Assembly (NCBI RefSeq): GCF_002993365.1 | Contig: NZ_PVNP01000214.1 | Coordinates: 17,764 to 81,763 of the forward strand | From: Marisediminitalea alba | GTDB lineage: Bacteria; Pseudomonadota; Gammaproteobacteria; Enterobacterales; Alteromonadaceae | DNA: 64,000 nucleotides | Reading direction: 5' to 3' | Shown here: positions 34,346 through 43,959 of the stretch, piece by piece | Position numbering within the stretch: position 1 is the first letter of the stretch | How the letters are laid out: each line of letters begins with the position of its first letter | Made by a program: the position numbers and the translations under genes | Notes under the pieces: generated by a model | What the model was told of the DNA's origin: nothing | Databases searched by the model: none | Seen by the model: the letters and a program-made list of their open reading frames with translations, nothing else

Positions 34346-35836
34346 ATGATGTTCTTCAGAGCAACCTGTCTGGCGGTGTTTACTTCATTAACCATCGCCG
34401 CAGACAGTGGACATATGCCCTCCCAATTGCTCAATAACGCCGAGCAGGCCGACAAGCCTGCACCATTGTTATGGGTTGCTGTGCAGCAAAATAGTCTGGT
34501 GGCTAAGCAACGCCTGATGGCGTTTGCAGAGGCTAACCGCAACCAGTACTGGCTGGAAATGCTCATTAAGTCCGGTTATTCACCCGCTGCACTGACACTT
34601 TCCCGGTTAGAGGATAACCCGAGGATCACCCAGCGGCTGGTGCGTCTGGCGGCGCGCGGCGGGGTGGCCGAAGCACAATATGAATATGCGCTCACGCGGG
34701 ATGATTTTGCTCATCGTGAAACCTGGTTAAAAGCGGCTGCTGAGCAGGATTATTTTGTGGCGCAAACTGCCCTTGCTGACTGGTATCTGCTCCACGAACA
34801 ACAAAGTGAAGCCGAGCCATGGTTACAAAAAACCGCCAGCCGGGACAGCCAGAGCGCATTTCAGCTGGCCTATATCCGCTGGCAGCAGGGCCGTGAAGAC
34901 GAAGGATACGAACTGTTTAAACAGGCGGCGGAACAGCACCACGAGCAGGCCGAAAGTGTGTTGGCTGTGCTGCAACAATATCAGCCTGAGTCAATTGCTG
35001 ATTTGTCGACTAAGCCGGCAAGTGGTAATCCAGCGCAATGCCGGCAGCAAATTCAGCCTTTCGCCACCGGACTGGCCGAGATGGTGCAGGCGAATCGTAT
35101 TTACCAGCAGTTCTTAGCAGACAAACGGCTTAAATCCTTACCCTTATGCGTGAGCAAGCCCATCTGGCTGGCCCGCGAGTCATTAAATTGTGATGCTAAC
35201 TGGCAAGGCCAGGGACGCCTCGGGTGTAACATTGAAGCGCTTGAGCCGGTAGTCAGGCAGCGCGGCTTTACCCATGCAGTGGTGTTGGCCAAATCAGGCA
35301 AGGCGAATGTGAATAATGGCGTGATGTATCTTGATGTGGGCGATACCTATAGCGTATTTGTTCATGAGTTGGCACATTTTGTCGGGTTTGTCGACGAGTA
35401 TCCGTTAACCCGCAGTTTTGCCAAAGAGTACTGCGCCCGCCAATCCGCGCCTAATCTGGTGTTTTTAGGGACGTTGACTTATGCGCCGCTGAGTAACATC
35501 GAATACTGGCAGTCTATCGAATTCCCGGTCACCCTTTATCCATCGCGTACCTGTAATAACATTGGCGTAGCGAGCTTTAAACCCAGCGCTCGGATCACCT
35601 TTATGGAAAACCACGACGCTAAATATATCCCGCCTATCTACCTTTCGATCTGGAGTTCGTTACTTAACAATCCCAAGGCACAGCGTCCTATCGCCATGAA
35701 TCTGTTTCAGCATTTTGAACAAGCAGGCAATTCTCAGAAAGCGTCTTACTGGCTGGATGTATTCCGCCAGCAGCGGACCGGTTTAACAACCGACCCGGCG
35801 GCAGACGCGATGACAGAAAATATCAGCGCCGACTGA
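34346..35836 (+). CDS. Secreted Sel1-like repeat protein with M64-like zinc metallopeptidase domain
   Basis: The 496-aa product starts with a signal peptide (MMFFRATCLAVFTSLTIAA). Residues about 95-220 form Sel1/TPR-like helix pairs (GVAEAQYEYALTRDD, YFVAQTALADWYL, QSAFQLAYIRWQQGRE). Residues about 245-460 carry a metallopeptidase site HELAHFVGFVDEY (His340, Glu341, His344, Asp350-Glu351), close to the HExxH-x5-DEY pattern of M64 peptidases. Several cysteines suggest periplasmic disulfides. It starts four bases after nlpI, so it is probably cotranscribed with that adaptor. The substrate is unknown; peptidoglycan or envelope proteins are guesses from context. Confidence 0.75.
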   Translation: MMFFRATCLAVFTSLTIAADSGHMPSQLLNNAEQADKPAPLLWVAVQQNSLVAKQRLMAFAEANRNQYWLEMLIKSGYSPAALTLSRLEDNPRITQRLVRLAARGGVAEAQYEYALTRDDFAHRETWLKAAAEQDYFVAQTALADWYLLHEQQSEAEPWLQKTASRDSQSAFQLAYIRWQQGREDEGYELFKQAAEQHHEQAESVLAVLQQYQPESIADLSTKPASGNPAQCRQQIQPFATGLAEMVQANRIYQQFLADKRLKSLPLCVSKPIWLARESLNCDANWQGQGRLGCNIEALEPVVRQRGFTHAVVLAKSGKANVNNGVMYLDVGDTYSVFVHELAHFVGFVDEYPLTRSFAKEYCARQSAPNLVFLGTLTYAPLSNIEYWQSIEFPVTLYPSRTCNNIGVASFKPSARITFMENHDAKYIPPIYLSIWSSLLNNPKAQRPIAMNLFQHFEQAGNSQKASYWLDVFRQQRTGLTTDPAADAMTENISAD

Positions 35837-36569
35837 GGACATCTGAACGATATTCGTTGACCCACATGGCAGTGGCACCGCAGATGGCCACTGGCATCAC
35901 CAGAAAATTCACAATCGGTATCATCGCCATCACGTTAACGGCAACGCCAAACGAATAGCTGAGGCCTTTACGATCGCCAAGTCGTTGGCGCATTTCACCA
36001 AAAGGCACTTTGTGGTTATCAAAAGGGTAGTCGCAATACTGGATGGCCATCATCCAGGCGCCGAATAAAAACCACAATATCTGGCCAATTACCGGCAGAA
36101 AGAAAAATAACAGCAAAAAGCCGATGGCGCGGGGCAGGTAATACACCAGTTTGGTGATCTCCCGGCCCAGCGTACGGGGAATATCTTTAATGATTGCCAT
36201 TACGCCGTCATCGCCGAGTGACTGTCCGGTAAGATGCCGTTCCACTTTTTCGGCCAGCAAGCCGTTAAAAGGGGCGGCTATCCAGTTGGCCAGGGTACCA
36301 AACATCAGGGCAAAGCTGAGTAAAATACTGATCACCGCCAACGGCCAGAGTAAAAAGGTAATAGAGGTCTTGAGCCAGCCCAGCCAGTCAGGAATAAACC
36401 CGATGAGGTAGTCCACACCGGCCTGAATTTCGCCGAGCAGAAAATAAAATGCCGCTGAAAATAACACCAGATTGATCATCAAAGGAATAAACACAAAGCG
36501 CTTTAAGCCTTTTGTGGTAATTAAATCAAACCCTTGCCCGAAATAACCGATACCGCTGCGTTGTGCCAT
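35823..36569 (-). CDS. cysZ: Sulfate transporter CysZ
   Basis: CysZ is an inner-membrane protein that lets sulfate in for cysteine synthesis. The 248-aa product has four or more membrane segments and the family start QRSGIGYFGQGFDLITTKGLKRFVFIPLMIN, plus NWIAAPFNGLLAEKVE and YPFDNHKVPFGEMRQRLGDRK. The ATG at 36569 has AGGAG upstream; a reading from 36644 would add 25 unrelated residues. It overlaps the metallopeptidase gene by 14 bases tail to tail, and is divergent from smc. Confidence 0.92.
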   Translation of the reverse strand: MAQRSGIGYFGQGFDLITTKGLKRFVFIPLMINLVLFSAAFYFLLGEIQAGVDYLIGFIPDWLGWLKTSITFLLWPLAVISILLSFALMFGTLANWIAAPFNGLLAEKVERHLTGQSLGDDGVMAIIKDIPRTLGREITKLVYYLPRAIGFLLLFFFLPVIGQILWFLFGAWMMAIQYCDYPFDNHKVPFGEMRQRLGDRKGLSYSFGVAVNVMAMIPIVNFLVMPVAICGATAMWVNEYRSDVLSRR

Positions 36570-36836
36570 TAAAACTCCTGCTGTCTGGTGAAAAGAACAT
36601 GCCCTTATCTGCAGAGGGGGCGATAAAAAATTGCATATTTTCAAACACCCACAGTATAAAACCCTGGGATCTCACTGTGAATTCATAATTGTTACAGTTC
36701 ATGAACTTTGTTACATTCAATTTATAATAACAACCACAACAACGCGTGCGCATATTGAGAATTACCGGTTCAACGCTATCGACAGGATCAGCGGGTATCG
36801 CTATCAATAACGCTCTTTTAACAGAGTGGTGGTGTT

Positions 36837-39800
36837 GTGCGTCTTAAGAAAATCCGCCTGGCCGGTTTTAAATCTTTCGTTGATCCCACCACGATCCCCT
36901 TTCCCGGCGATATGACAGCCATTGTAGGCCCGAATGGTTGTGGTAAGTCTAACGTAATTGATGCGGTTCGCTGGGTGCTGGGGGAAAGCTCCGCCAAAAA
37001 CCTGCGTGGTGATGCCATGACCGACGTAATATTTAATGGTTCGTCGGCCCGTAAGCCCGTAGGACAGTGCAGTGTTGAGCTGGTGTTTGATAACTCCAGT
37101 GGCCGGATCGCCGGTGAATATGCCAAATACAACGAATTGTCGATTAAGCGCGTTGTTACCCGTGACGCCATCTCCACTTATTTTTTAAATGGCAGTAAAT
37201 GCCGTCGCCGTGATGTTACAGACCTGTTTTTAGGGACGGGATTGGGCCCGCGCAGTTACGCCATTATCGAGCAGGGCATGATATCCCGGCTAATCGAGTC
37301 CAAGCCCCAGGAGTTGCGGGTGTTCATCGAAGAAGCGGCTGGTATCTCTAAGTATAAGGAGCGTAGGCGGGAAACGGAAAACCGTATTCGCCATACCCAG
37401 GACAACCTCGAACGTCTGGAAGATGTGCGCGGAGAACTGGGCAGGCAGCTTGAAAAGTTACAGCGTCAGGCAGCAGCAGCCAAGCGTTATACTACGCTTA
37501 AAGCGCAGGAACGTACGTTAAAGAGTGAACTGGCCGCTATTCGCTGGCTCAAACATGATGACCATTTGCAAAAACTGCAACAAACGCAGCAGCAACTGGA
37601 TACCGATATTGAAGCGCTCAGAGCGAGGCAACGGGGCGATGAGGCCGGTATCGAGAAATACCGTGACACGCAGCAAACCTGTAAGCAAAAGCTTGATTAC
37701 CTGCAGCAGAATTTATTTACGGTGAGTGCTACGATTTCCCGGCTGGAGCAGTCAGCGCTGCATAATCAGCAACGTCTGAAGCAAATTGATAGCGAACTAA
37801 GCGACATCCAGACCCAGCAAGAGGCCCTGAATGAAGAACAAGAATTACTGACCGTACAGGCTGAAGAACACGCGGAACTGGTTGTGGAATTAGAGCCCGC
37901 TTACGAGATTCAGCAAGCTGCCTGTGAGCAGTTAGAGGTTACGCGTGACCAGGCTGAGGCCGCATTACACCAGCATCAGCGCGATTTTCAGCAAACCGAC
38001 CAGCAGTACCATCAGCTTAAGCAGCAAGTGCATTCTCACCACAGTAAAGTGCAGTCGTTGTTGCAGATGCAGATGCGTACACAGCAACGAATTGGTGAGC
38101 TGGAACGCGAGATACAAGAATTTTCCCAGGCCGACCATCAGCAGGCCATCGACGATTTGCAGCTAGAGCTGGAAATGCTGGCAGAACAGATCCTTGAGCA
38201 GCAGGATAAGGTACAAAGCGCCAGGCAGACCCTGGAGCAATCCCAGCGCCACTACGAACAGGCGCGGCAACACACTCAGTCAATGCGTGCTGAGTTACAG
38301 CAAAATCAATCCCGGCTCGTAGCGCTTGAAACCCTGCAACAAGCCGCCAGTCCCACCGGGCCTCAACCTGAAGGTGTGGTTCCGCTGTGGCAGCAGTTAA
38401 CGCCAAAGCCAGGCGCTGCGGCCATTATTGAACATGTGCTCAGTGAGCTTGGTGATGCGCAACTGGCGAGTGGCGAGAGCCTCGCAACACTAACCGAAAA
38501 TCAGGAAAGTTTAAGCGCAGGTGTTAAGTATTTTAGCCAGGCAGCTTTAACTCGGGATAAGCAGTCCGGTAGTGTAGCGGCCTTATTGGAAGATGAATGG
38601 GTTCCTCATCAGTTTAATCAGATACTGGTGGCAGAAGATGTCGAAAATGCTCTGGCGATGCGCCAACAGGCTGGTGAAAATCAGCTAATCGTTACCCATG
38701 ATGGCCAGTGGTTTGGCCCCGATTGGTTTCGCTATGGTGAGCAGGATACCGAGCAGGGCGTGTTACAGCGTGCCGAACAAATCGAGGAACTCAATGATAC
38801 TATCGCCGCTCAGGAAGCAAAGCTTGCTACGCTTGAGGAACAGGAGAGCGAAGCGCAGAACAACATAGAACAGGCGCGGGAGCAGGTGAGTGCCAGTGAG
38901 GGCGGATTGAATGAACGCAATAATCAGCGCCAGCAACTGACTCAGCGTTTAAGCTGGTTGAGCGAACAACAACGCCAGGAAGCACAGAAACGCGAACGCC
39001 TGGACGATGAGCTGAATCGCCAACAAGAGCAGCTTGAAGAAGAGGCTACCGAACTGGCTATGCTCAATGAAGGGCTGGAAAACTATGAAATGGAGCTGGC
39101 AGAACAGGCGGAGCGCCAGGCGCGGCTGCAGGATCAGCAACAGTCGCTCCAGCAGCAGCTTAGCAGTCAGCGTAGCCAGTATGAGCAAAATACCCGTGAA
39201 CTGCATCAGATGGCCCTCAAACTGCAGGAGAGCCGTAATAAGCAGCAATCGTTAAATTCACAGCAGCAGCGGATTAGTCAGCAACTTACCAGTCTCGGGC
39301 AGCGCGCCGCCCAGTTGGAGCAAGAGCAACAATCGCTCAATCAACCACAAACCGAACAAGCTGCGCAACTGCAGGATTTGCTGGCCGAAAAAGCGGCGCT
39401 TGAAGAGCAGCGCTACAGTTTACAGCAGGATCTGGAACATGCCCAAGAGTTGCTCAATCAGGCAATGCAAGGGCAGCAGGCAATTGTTGGTGATATTGCC
39501 AAACGGCAGGAGCAGCTCGACAGCCTGAAAATCGAGGCGGAAGGTTACCGCGTGCGGGGCACGGCCATTCTGGAACAACTCAGCGAAATTGGGGTCACAC
39601 TTAAAGCGGTACTGGAAACCCTGCCGGCCGAAACCAGCGAGACCAACTGGCAACGGGAGCTGGAACAGACTACCGCGGCCATTAGCCGGCTTGGTGCTGT
39701 TAACCTGGCGGCAGTGGAAGAATACGACGTTCAGGCAGAACGCAAAGCGCACCTGGACACGCAATTTGACGACCTTAATGACGCCCTTGAAACATTACAA

Positions 39801-40304
39801 AACGCTATACGTAAAATTGATCGTGAAACCCGCTCCCGCTTTAGTCAGACCTTTGAGCAGGTGAATGAAGATCTTAAAATGCTCTTTCCCAAGGTATTTG
39901 GCGGGGGCTCGGCTTATCTTGCCTTAACCGATGATGATTTACTGGAGACTGGCGTGACCATAATGGCCCGTCCGCCCGGCAAGAAAAATAGTACAATTCA
40001 TCTGCTTAGCGGTGGAGAAAAAGCCTTAACCGCATTATCATTGGTGTTTGCAATTTTCAGGCTTAATCCGGCGCCATTTTGCCTGTTGGATGAAGTGGAT
40101 GCGCCACTGGATGATGCTAACGTCGGACGCTTCTGTAACCTGGTTTCTGAAATGTCGAAATCGGTACAGTTTATATACATATCACATAATAAAATTGCGA
40201 TGGAGATGGCGAGTCACCTGACAGGTGTCACCATGGCTGAACCGGGCGTATCACGCATGGTAGCCGTGGATGTCGATGAGGCCGTCTCCATGGTAGACGC
40301 ATAA
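36837..40304 (+). CDS. smc: Chromosome segregation protein SMC
   Basis: SMC is the ATPase of the bacterial condensin, working with ScpA and ScpB. The 1155-aa protein has the N-terminal ATPase half with Walker A GPNGCGKSN (residues 31-39), two long glutamine-rich coiled coils (about 170-500 and 670-1000), a hinge around 510-660, and the C-terminal half with signature LSGGEKALTALSL and Walker B FCLLDEVDAPLD. The start is GTG at 36837. A TATAAT at 36723 in the 267-base gap may be part of its promoter. An SMC rather than MukB supports a non-enteric lineage. zipA follows after 21 bases. Confidence 0.97.
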   Translation: MRLKKIRLAGFKSFVDPTTIPFPGDMTAIVGPNGCGKSNVIDAVRWVLGESSAKNLRGDAMTDVIFNGSSARKPVGQCSVELVFDNSSGRIAGEYAKYNELSIKRVVTRDAISTYFLNGSKCRRRDVTDLFLGTGLGPRSYAIIEQGMISRLIESKPQELRVFIEEAAGISKYKERRRETENRIRHTQDNLERLEDVRGELGRQLEKLQRQAAAAKRYTTLKAQERTLKSELAAIRWLKHDDHLQKLQQTQQQLDTDIEALRARQRGDEAGIEKYRDTQQTCKQKLDYLQQNLFTVSATISRLEQSALHNQQRLKQIDSELSDIQTQQEALNEEQELLTVQAEEHAELVVELEPAYEIQQAACEQLEVTRDQAEAALHQHQRDFQQTDQQYHQLKQQVHSHHSKVQSLLQMQMRTQQRIGELEREIQEFSQADHQQAIDDLQLELEMLAEQILEQQDKVQSARQTLEQSQRHYEQARQHTQSMRAELQQNQSRLVALETLQQAASPTGPQPEGVVPLWQQLTPKPGAAAIIEHVLSELGDAQLASGESLATLTENQESLSAGVKYFSQAALTRDKQSGSVAALLEDEWVPHQFNQILVAEDVENALAMRQQAGENQLIVTHDGQWFGPDWFRYGEQDTEQGVLQRAEQIEELNDTIAAQEAKLATLEEQESEAQNNIEQAREQVSASEGGLNERNNQRQQLTQRLSWLSEQQRQEAQKRERLDDELNRQQEQLEEEATELAMLNEGLENYEMELAEQAERQARLQDQQQSLQQQLSSQRSQYEQNTRELHQMALKLQESRNKQQSLNSQQQRISQQLTSLGQRAAQLEQEQQSLNQPQTEQAAQLQDLLAEKAALEEQRYSLQQDLEHAQELLNQAMQGQQAIVGDIAKRQEQLDSLKIEAEGYRVRGTAILEQLSEIGVTLKAVLETLPAETSETNWQRELEQTTAAISRLGAVNLAAVEEYDVQAERKAHLDTQFDDLNDALETLQNAIRKIDRETRSRFSQTFEQVNEDLKMLFPKVFGGGSAYLALTDDDLLETGVTIMARPPGKKNSTIHLLSGGEKALTALSLVFAIFRLNPAPFCLLDEVDAPLDDANVGRFCNLVSEMSKSVQFIYISHNKIAMEMASHLTGVTMAEPGVSRMVAVDVDEAVSMVDA

Positions 40305-40325
40305 ATTTAAAGGCGAAAGAAGTCG

Positions 40326-41555
40326 ATGGAAGAAGAATTACGTTTGTCATTGTTGCTACTGGGTGGGTTCTTTATCCTTGGTGTGCTGGCACATGGCTTA
40401 TGGAATATCCGCAAAAACAGTCAGGCCAAAAAGCCCCAGCGGCGTATTGAGCCAGAGGGCTGGCAGGATGAAGAGCGTGACGCCGAGCAAAGCAACCTGA
40501 AATCTGCTGACGAGTTTGATGAGTATGGCATTGGCGAAGTGCGGGTGGTTCGTCATTCGACAACCGACGCTGATGAGTCAGAGTACGATGCCGTCAACGT
40601 GAAAGACGAAACCTCTGGCGAAACTGAAGAGGACGACACCGTTGAGTCTTCCGCTTCGGCTGATAATGACGACACTGATACCACTGAAAGTGAGCCCGCT
40701 AACAAGCCTGCCGAGACACCTAAAGAACAGCTTTATGCTTCGGTAGTGACCAATCCGAAACCACAGTATCAGCACGATAACGTTGTCGAGCTACCGGATT
40801 CAGTGCCGGCACCGCCGTCATTCTTGTTAAAGGAAGAGCAAAGTGCTCAGCCTGAGGCAAAACCAGAGTCTGCACCGCGTGAAGAGCAGGACAACTTTTC
40901 TCTGGATACCCAACCCGCGCCGCCAGAATCCAAAACCGCGGCAACCGAAGAGCAAACTGAAAAAGCGCCGGAAGCAGCGCCTGCGTCACCTAAAAAGCGC
41001 AGCCGCCCGGCCAGCCGCAAGCGCCAGGAACCGCGTTTTGGTGATGAAGATCAGATGCAAATTGATTTTGATGATTCGGTTAAGGCTGCCGAGGCCCAAG
41101 CTGCTCAGCCTGCCGCGCAGGTAGAGCCGGAAGTGCTGATCCTCAACGTACGGGCCCCGGAGGATGCACCCATCAGTGGCGCGGCATTACTCCCGATGCT
41201 GTTAACCCTGGGCTTTAAGTTTGGTGATCAGGACATTTTCCATCGCCATGTTAATTCCAATGGCAAAGGCCCGGTGCTGTTTAGCTTAGCGAACATGTTC
41301 AAACCGGGTAATTTTGATATTGATAACCTGGAAACTTTCACAACACGCGGCGTTTCGCTGTTTATGCTACTGCCAATAGAAGGCGACCCGCATCAGGTAT
41401 TTAATATGATGCATAATGCCGCCCGTAAGATTGCTGATGAGTTTAATGCTCAGGTGCTCGACGGTCGCCGCAGCGTGTTATCCAAACAGGGCTTACAGCA
41501 GTACGTTGAAAAGATCCGCGACTTTGAACGCAAACGTATGATTGCCCGTCACTAA
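40326..41555 (+). CDS. zipA: Cell division protein ZipA
   Basis: ZipA tethers FtsZ to the inner membrane. The 409-aa protein has an N-terminal membrane helix (LSLLLLGGFFILGVLAHGLW), a long acidic, proline- and glutamate-rich linker (about 30-265) and the C-terminal FtsZ-binding domain (VLILNVRAPEDAPISG, FHRHVNSNGKGPVLFSLANM, GVSLFMLLP). The linker is longer than in E. coli (328 aa in all). It lies between smc and ligA, the common gammaproteobacterial order. Confidence 0.95.
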   Translation: MEEELRLSLLLLGGFFILGVLAHGLWNIRKNSQAKKPQRRIEPEGWQDEERDAEQSNLKSADEFDEYGIGEVRVVRHSTTDADESEYDAVNVKDETSGETEEDDTVESSASADNDDTDTTESEPANKPAETPKEQLYASVVTNPKPQYQHDNVVELPDSVPAPPSFLLKEEQSAQPEAKPESAPREEQDNFSLDTQPAPPESKTAATEEQTEKAPEAAPASPKKRSRPASRKRQEPRFGDEDQMQIDFDDSVKAAEAQAAQPAAQVEPEVLILNVRAPEDAPISGAALLPMLLTLGFKFGDQDIFHRHVNSNGKGPVLFSLANMFKPGNFDIDNLETFTTRGVSLFMLLPIEGDPHQVFNMMHNAARKIADEFNAQVLDGRRSVLSKQGLQQYVEKIRDFERKRMIARH

Positions 41556-41573
41556 GTTTACTATCCTGAATTC

Positions 41574-41605
41574 GTTGTACTACTGTTAAAAGGCAGCAGT
41601 ACAAC
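41574..41605 (+). other. Hairpin between zipA and ligA
   Basis: GTTGTACT (41574-41581) pairs with AGTACAAC (41598-41605); after one A/C mismatch the stem continues with CTG/CAG. No T-run follows, so it is not a standard terminator. It ends 18 bases before the ligA start and could affect mRNA stability or ligA translation. Confidence 0.5.
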
Positions 41606-41623
41606 ATCAAATGAGCAATTCCC

Positions 41624-43657
41624 ATGAGTGATCAAACCGTCATCGCGCAACTCGAAGCCTTGCGCGAGAAAATTAATGACTATAACTATCAGTACTACGT
41701 GCTGGATGATCCCAGTGTGCCCGACAGCGAATACGATCGTCAGATGCAAGCTCTACAGGCACTGGAAGCCGAGCATCCTGAGCTTATTACCCCGGATTCA
41801 CCCAGTCAGAAGGTAGGCGGAGAACCGCTGGGAGCCTTTGAACAGGTAACCCACGAAGTGCCAATGTTGTCGCTGGATAACGCTTTTGAAGAAGCCGATC
41901 TGAAAGCTTTTGAAAAACGCCTGCTCGACCGCCTTAAAGCCGATAATAAGCTGGCCTTTAGCTGTGAGCCAAAACTCGACGGACTGGCCGTGTCGATTTT
42001 ATACGAGAATGGCGTGCTGGTACGTGCTGCTACCCGCGGAGATGGCCAGGTAGGTGAAAATATCACCGCCAATGTTAGGACTATCGCCAACGTGCCACTG
42101 AAATTACGCGGCGCTGACTTACCCGAAAGAATTGAAGTGCGCGGTGAAGTGTTTATGCCTCGCGATGGGTTTGAAAAACTCAACGAAAACCAGCGTAATG
42201 CCGGGCTTAAGGTGTTTGCTAACCCACGTAACGCGGCTGCCGGCAGCTTACGTCAACTGGACTCCCGGATTACCGCTAAACGCCCGTTAATGTTTTATGC
42301 ATATTCGCTGGGCGTTGTGGCACCGGACGATTTCACCTTACCGGACAGTCACCATGAGCGTCTTAGGCAGCTAGCAGAGTGGGGGATCCCCTTATGCCCG
42401 GATATCGGCATTACGGAAGGATCCAGCGGTTGTTTAGCGTACTATGAGCAAATCCTGTCGCGCCGTGATGGCCTTGCTTACGATATCGATGGCGTAGTGT
42501 TTAAGGTGGATGCTATCGCCCTGCAACAACAACTGGGATTCGTTGCCCGGGCACCTCGCTGGGCTATTGCACAGAAGTTTCCGGCGCAGGAAGAGATGAC
42601 CCGCTTGCTCGACGTAGAGTTTCAGGTTGGACGCACAGGTGCGATCACGCCGGTTGCCCGCCTTGAACCGGTATTTGTTGGCGGCGTAACGGTATCAAAC
42701 GCTACCTTACACAATCAGGATGAAGTAGAGCGATTGGGTGTATGTATCGGCGATACCGTGATTATTCGCCGGGCGGGGGATGTTATTCCGCAGGTTGTTT
42801 CAGTGGTTGCTGATAAGCGACCGGATGACGCCCGGAAAATTCAGTTTCCGGCTCAGTGCCCGGTGTGTGACTCCCAGGTAGAAAAACTGGCCGATGAAGC
42901 CGTGGCTCGCTGTACCGGAGGGTTAATTTGCCCGGCCCAACGCAAGCAGGCATTAAAGCATTTTGCATCACGCAAAGCGCTGGATATAGACGGGCTGGGT
43001 GACAAACTGATAGAGCAATTGGTAGACGCCGGGCTACTAAAAACACCAGTGGATATTTTTAACCTGACGTTCCCCGCGTTGATTCAACTGGAGCGGATGG
43101 GTGATAAGTCGGCGGCCAATTTGTTGCAGGCAATTCACAATGCCAAGCAGACCACATTACCTAAATTTCTGTACGCTTTGGGGATCCGTGAAGTAGGCGA
43201 AACCACTGCGGCTAATCTGGCACTGCATTTTCAAACCTTAGAAGCGATCCAAAACGCGAGCCTGGATGATTTACAGGCAGTGCAGGACGTGGGGGTTGTG
43301 GTCGCTGAGCATGTGTTTAACTTCTTTAATGAGTCGCACAATACAGAGGTGCTAGAGGGTTTACTTAGTGCAGGCTTAAACTGGCCGGAGATTGAAGCGC
43401 CTGACGAGGCGGATCTGGTGCTCGACGGCAAAACCTGCGTGGTTACCGGCACGCTGAGCCAAATGTCCCGGAATGATGTAAAGGCATTACTGCAGCAGGC
43501 GGGCGCCAAGGTGGCAGGCAGTGTATCTGCAAAAACCGACTTTCTGGTGGCCGGCGAAAAAGCCGGATCCAAACTGGCCAAAGCCCAGGAGCTGGGTGTG
43601 GAAGTGTGGGATGAAGAACGTTTAATGGCGTTTCTGACGGATAACGGTCTGGTATAA
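41624..43657 (+). CDS. ligA: NAD-dependent DNA ligase LigA
   Basis: LigA seals nicks during replication using NAD. The 677-aa protein has the Ia domain (YYVLDDPSVPDSEYDRQMQAL), the adenylation site CEPKLDGLAVS with Lys117, an OB fold (GRTGAITPVARLEPV), the zinc-finger cysteines CPVCDSQV...CTGGLICPAQ, helix-hairpin-helix repeats and a C-terminal BRCT domain (GKTCVVTGTLSQMSR). All catalytic elements are present. It is the last gene of smc-zipA-ligA. Confidence 0.98.
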   Translation: MSDQTVIAQLEALREKINDYNYQYYVLDDPSVPDSEYDRQMQALQALEAEHPELITPDSPSQKVGGEPLGAFEQVTHEVPMLSLDNAFEEADLKAFEKRLLDRLKADNKLAFSCEPKLDGLAVSILYENGVLVRAATRGDGQVGENITANVRTIANVPLKLRGADLPERIEVRGEVFMPRDGFEKLNENQRNAGLKVFANPRNAAAGSLRQLDSRITAKRPLMFYAYSLGVVAPDDFTLPDSHHERLRQLAEWGIPLCPDIGITEGSSGCLAYYEQILSRRDGLAYDIDGVVFKVDAIALQQQLGFVARAPRWAIAQKFPAQEEMTRLLDVEFQVGRTGAITPVARLEPVFVGGVTVSNATLHNQDEVERLGVCIGDTVIIRRAGDVIPQVVSVVADKRPDDARKIQFPAQCPVCDSQVEKLADEAVARCTGGLICPAQRKQALKHFASRKALDIDGLGDKLIEQLVDAGLLKTPVDIFNLTFPALIQLERMGDKSAANLLQAIHNAKQTTLPKFLYALGIREVGETTAANLALHFQTLEAIQNASLDDLQAVQDVGVVVAEHVFNFFNESHNTEVLEGLLSAGLNWPEIEAPDEADLVLDGKTCVVTGTLSQMSRNDVKALLQQAGAKVAGSVSAKTDFLVAGEKAGSKLAKAQELGVEVWDEERLMAFLTDNGLV

Positions 43658-43959
43658 ATAACATGCCGGACGACGTTCGGCCGTCCTGTCTGTAAGAGAA
43701 CTTCCTTCTTCGATTATGGACAGGCACTCAATTATTTAATAATTCAGCTTCTTGGTTTGATGCATAAATTAATTTTCATTGCATCAAAGAACTGACCTGG
43801 GAGCTTTTTATTTTTCAAATTGCGTAATTGAAGTGATTGGTCTTAGTAAAACGAACAAGGCTGTTAAATAGCCGGCAATCACACTTCGCTCAGTGTTAGG
43901 TGATATGGGGTGAAGAATTATGACTAATACTGTCGTTGCCTTGTGAGTATAGGCATGCT
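43658..43959. other. Non-coding gap between ligA and the transposase
   Basis: No gene is seen. A GGACG/CGTCC hairpin at about 43668-43686 follows ligA and may serve as its terminator, although there is no T-run. The rest is AT-rich with only short imperfect palindromes. Confidence 0.4.

Noticed and set aside
36837..40304. smc as MukB
   Set aside because: The N-terminal sequence, length of 1155 aa and lack of mukF/mukE neighbours fit SMC.
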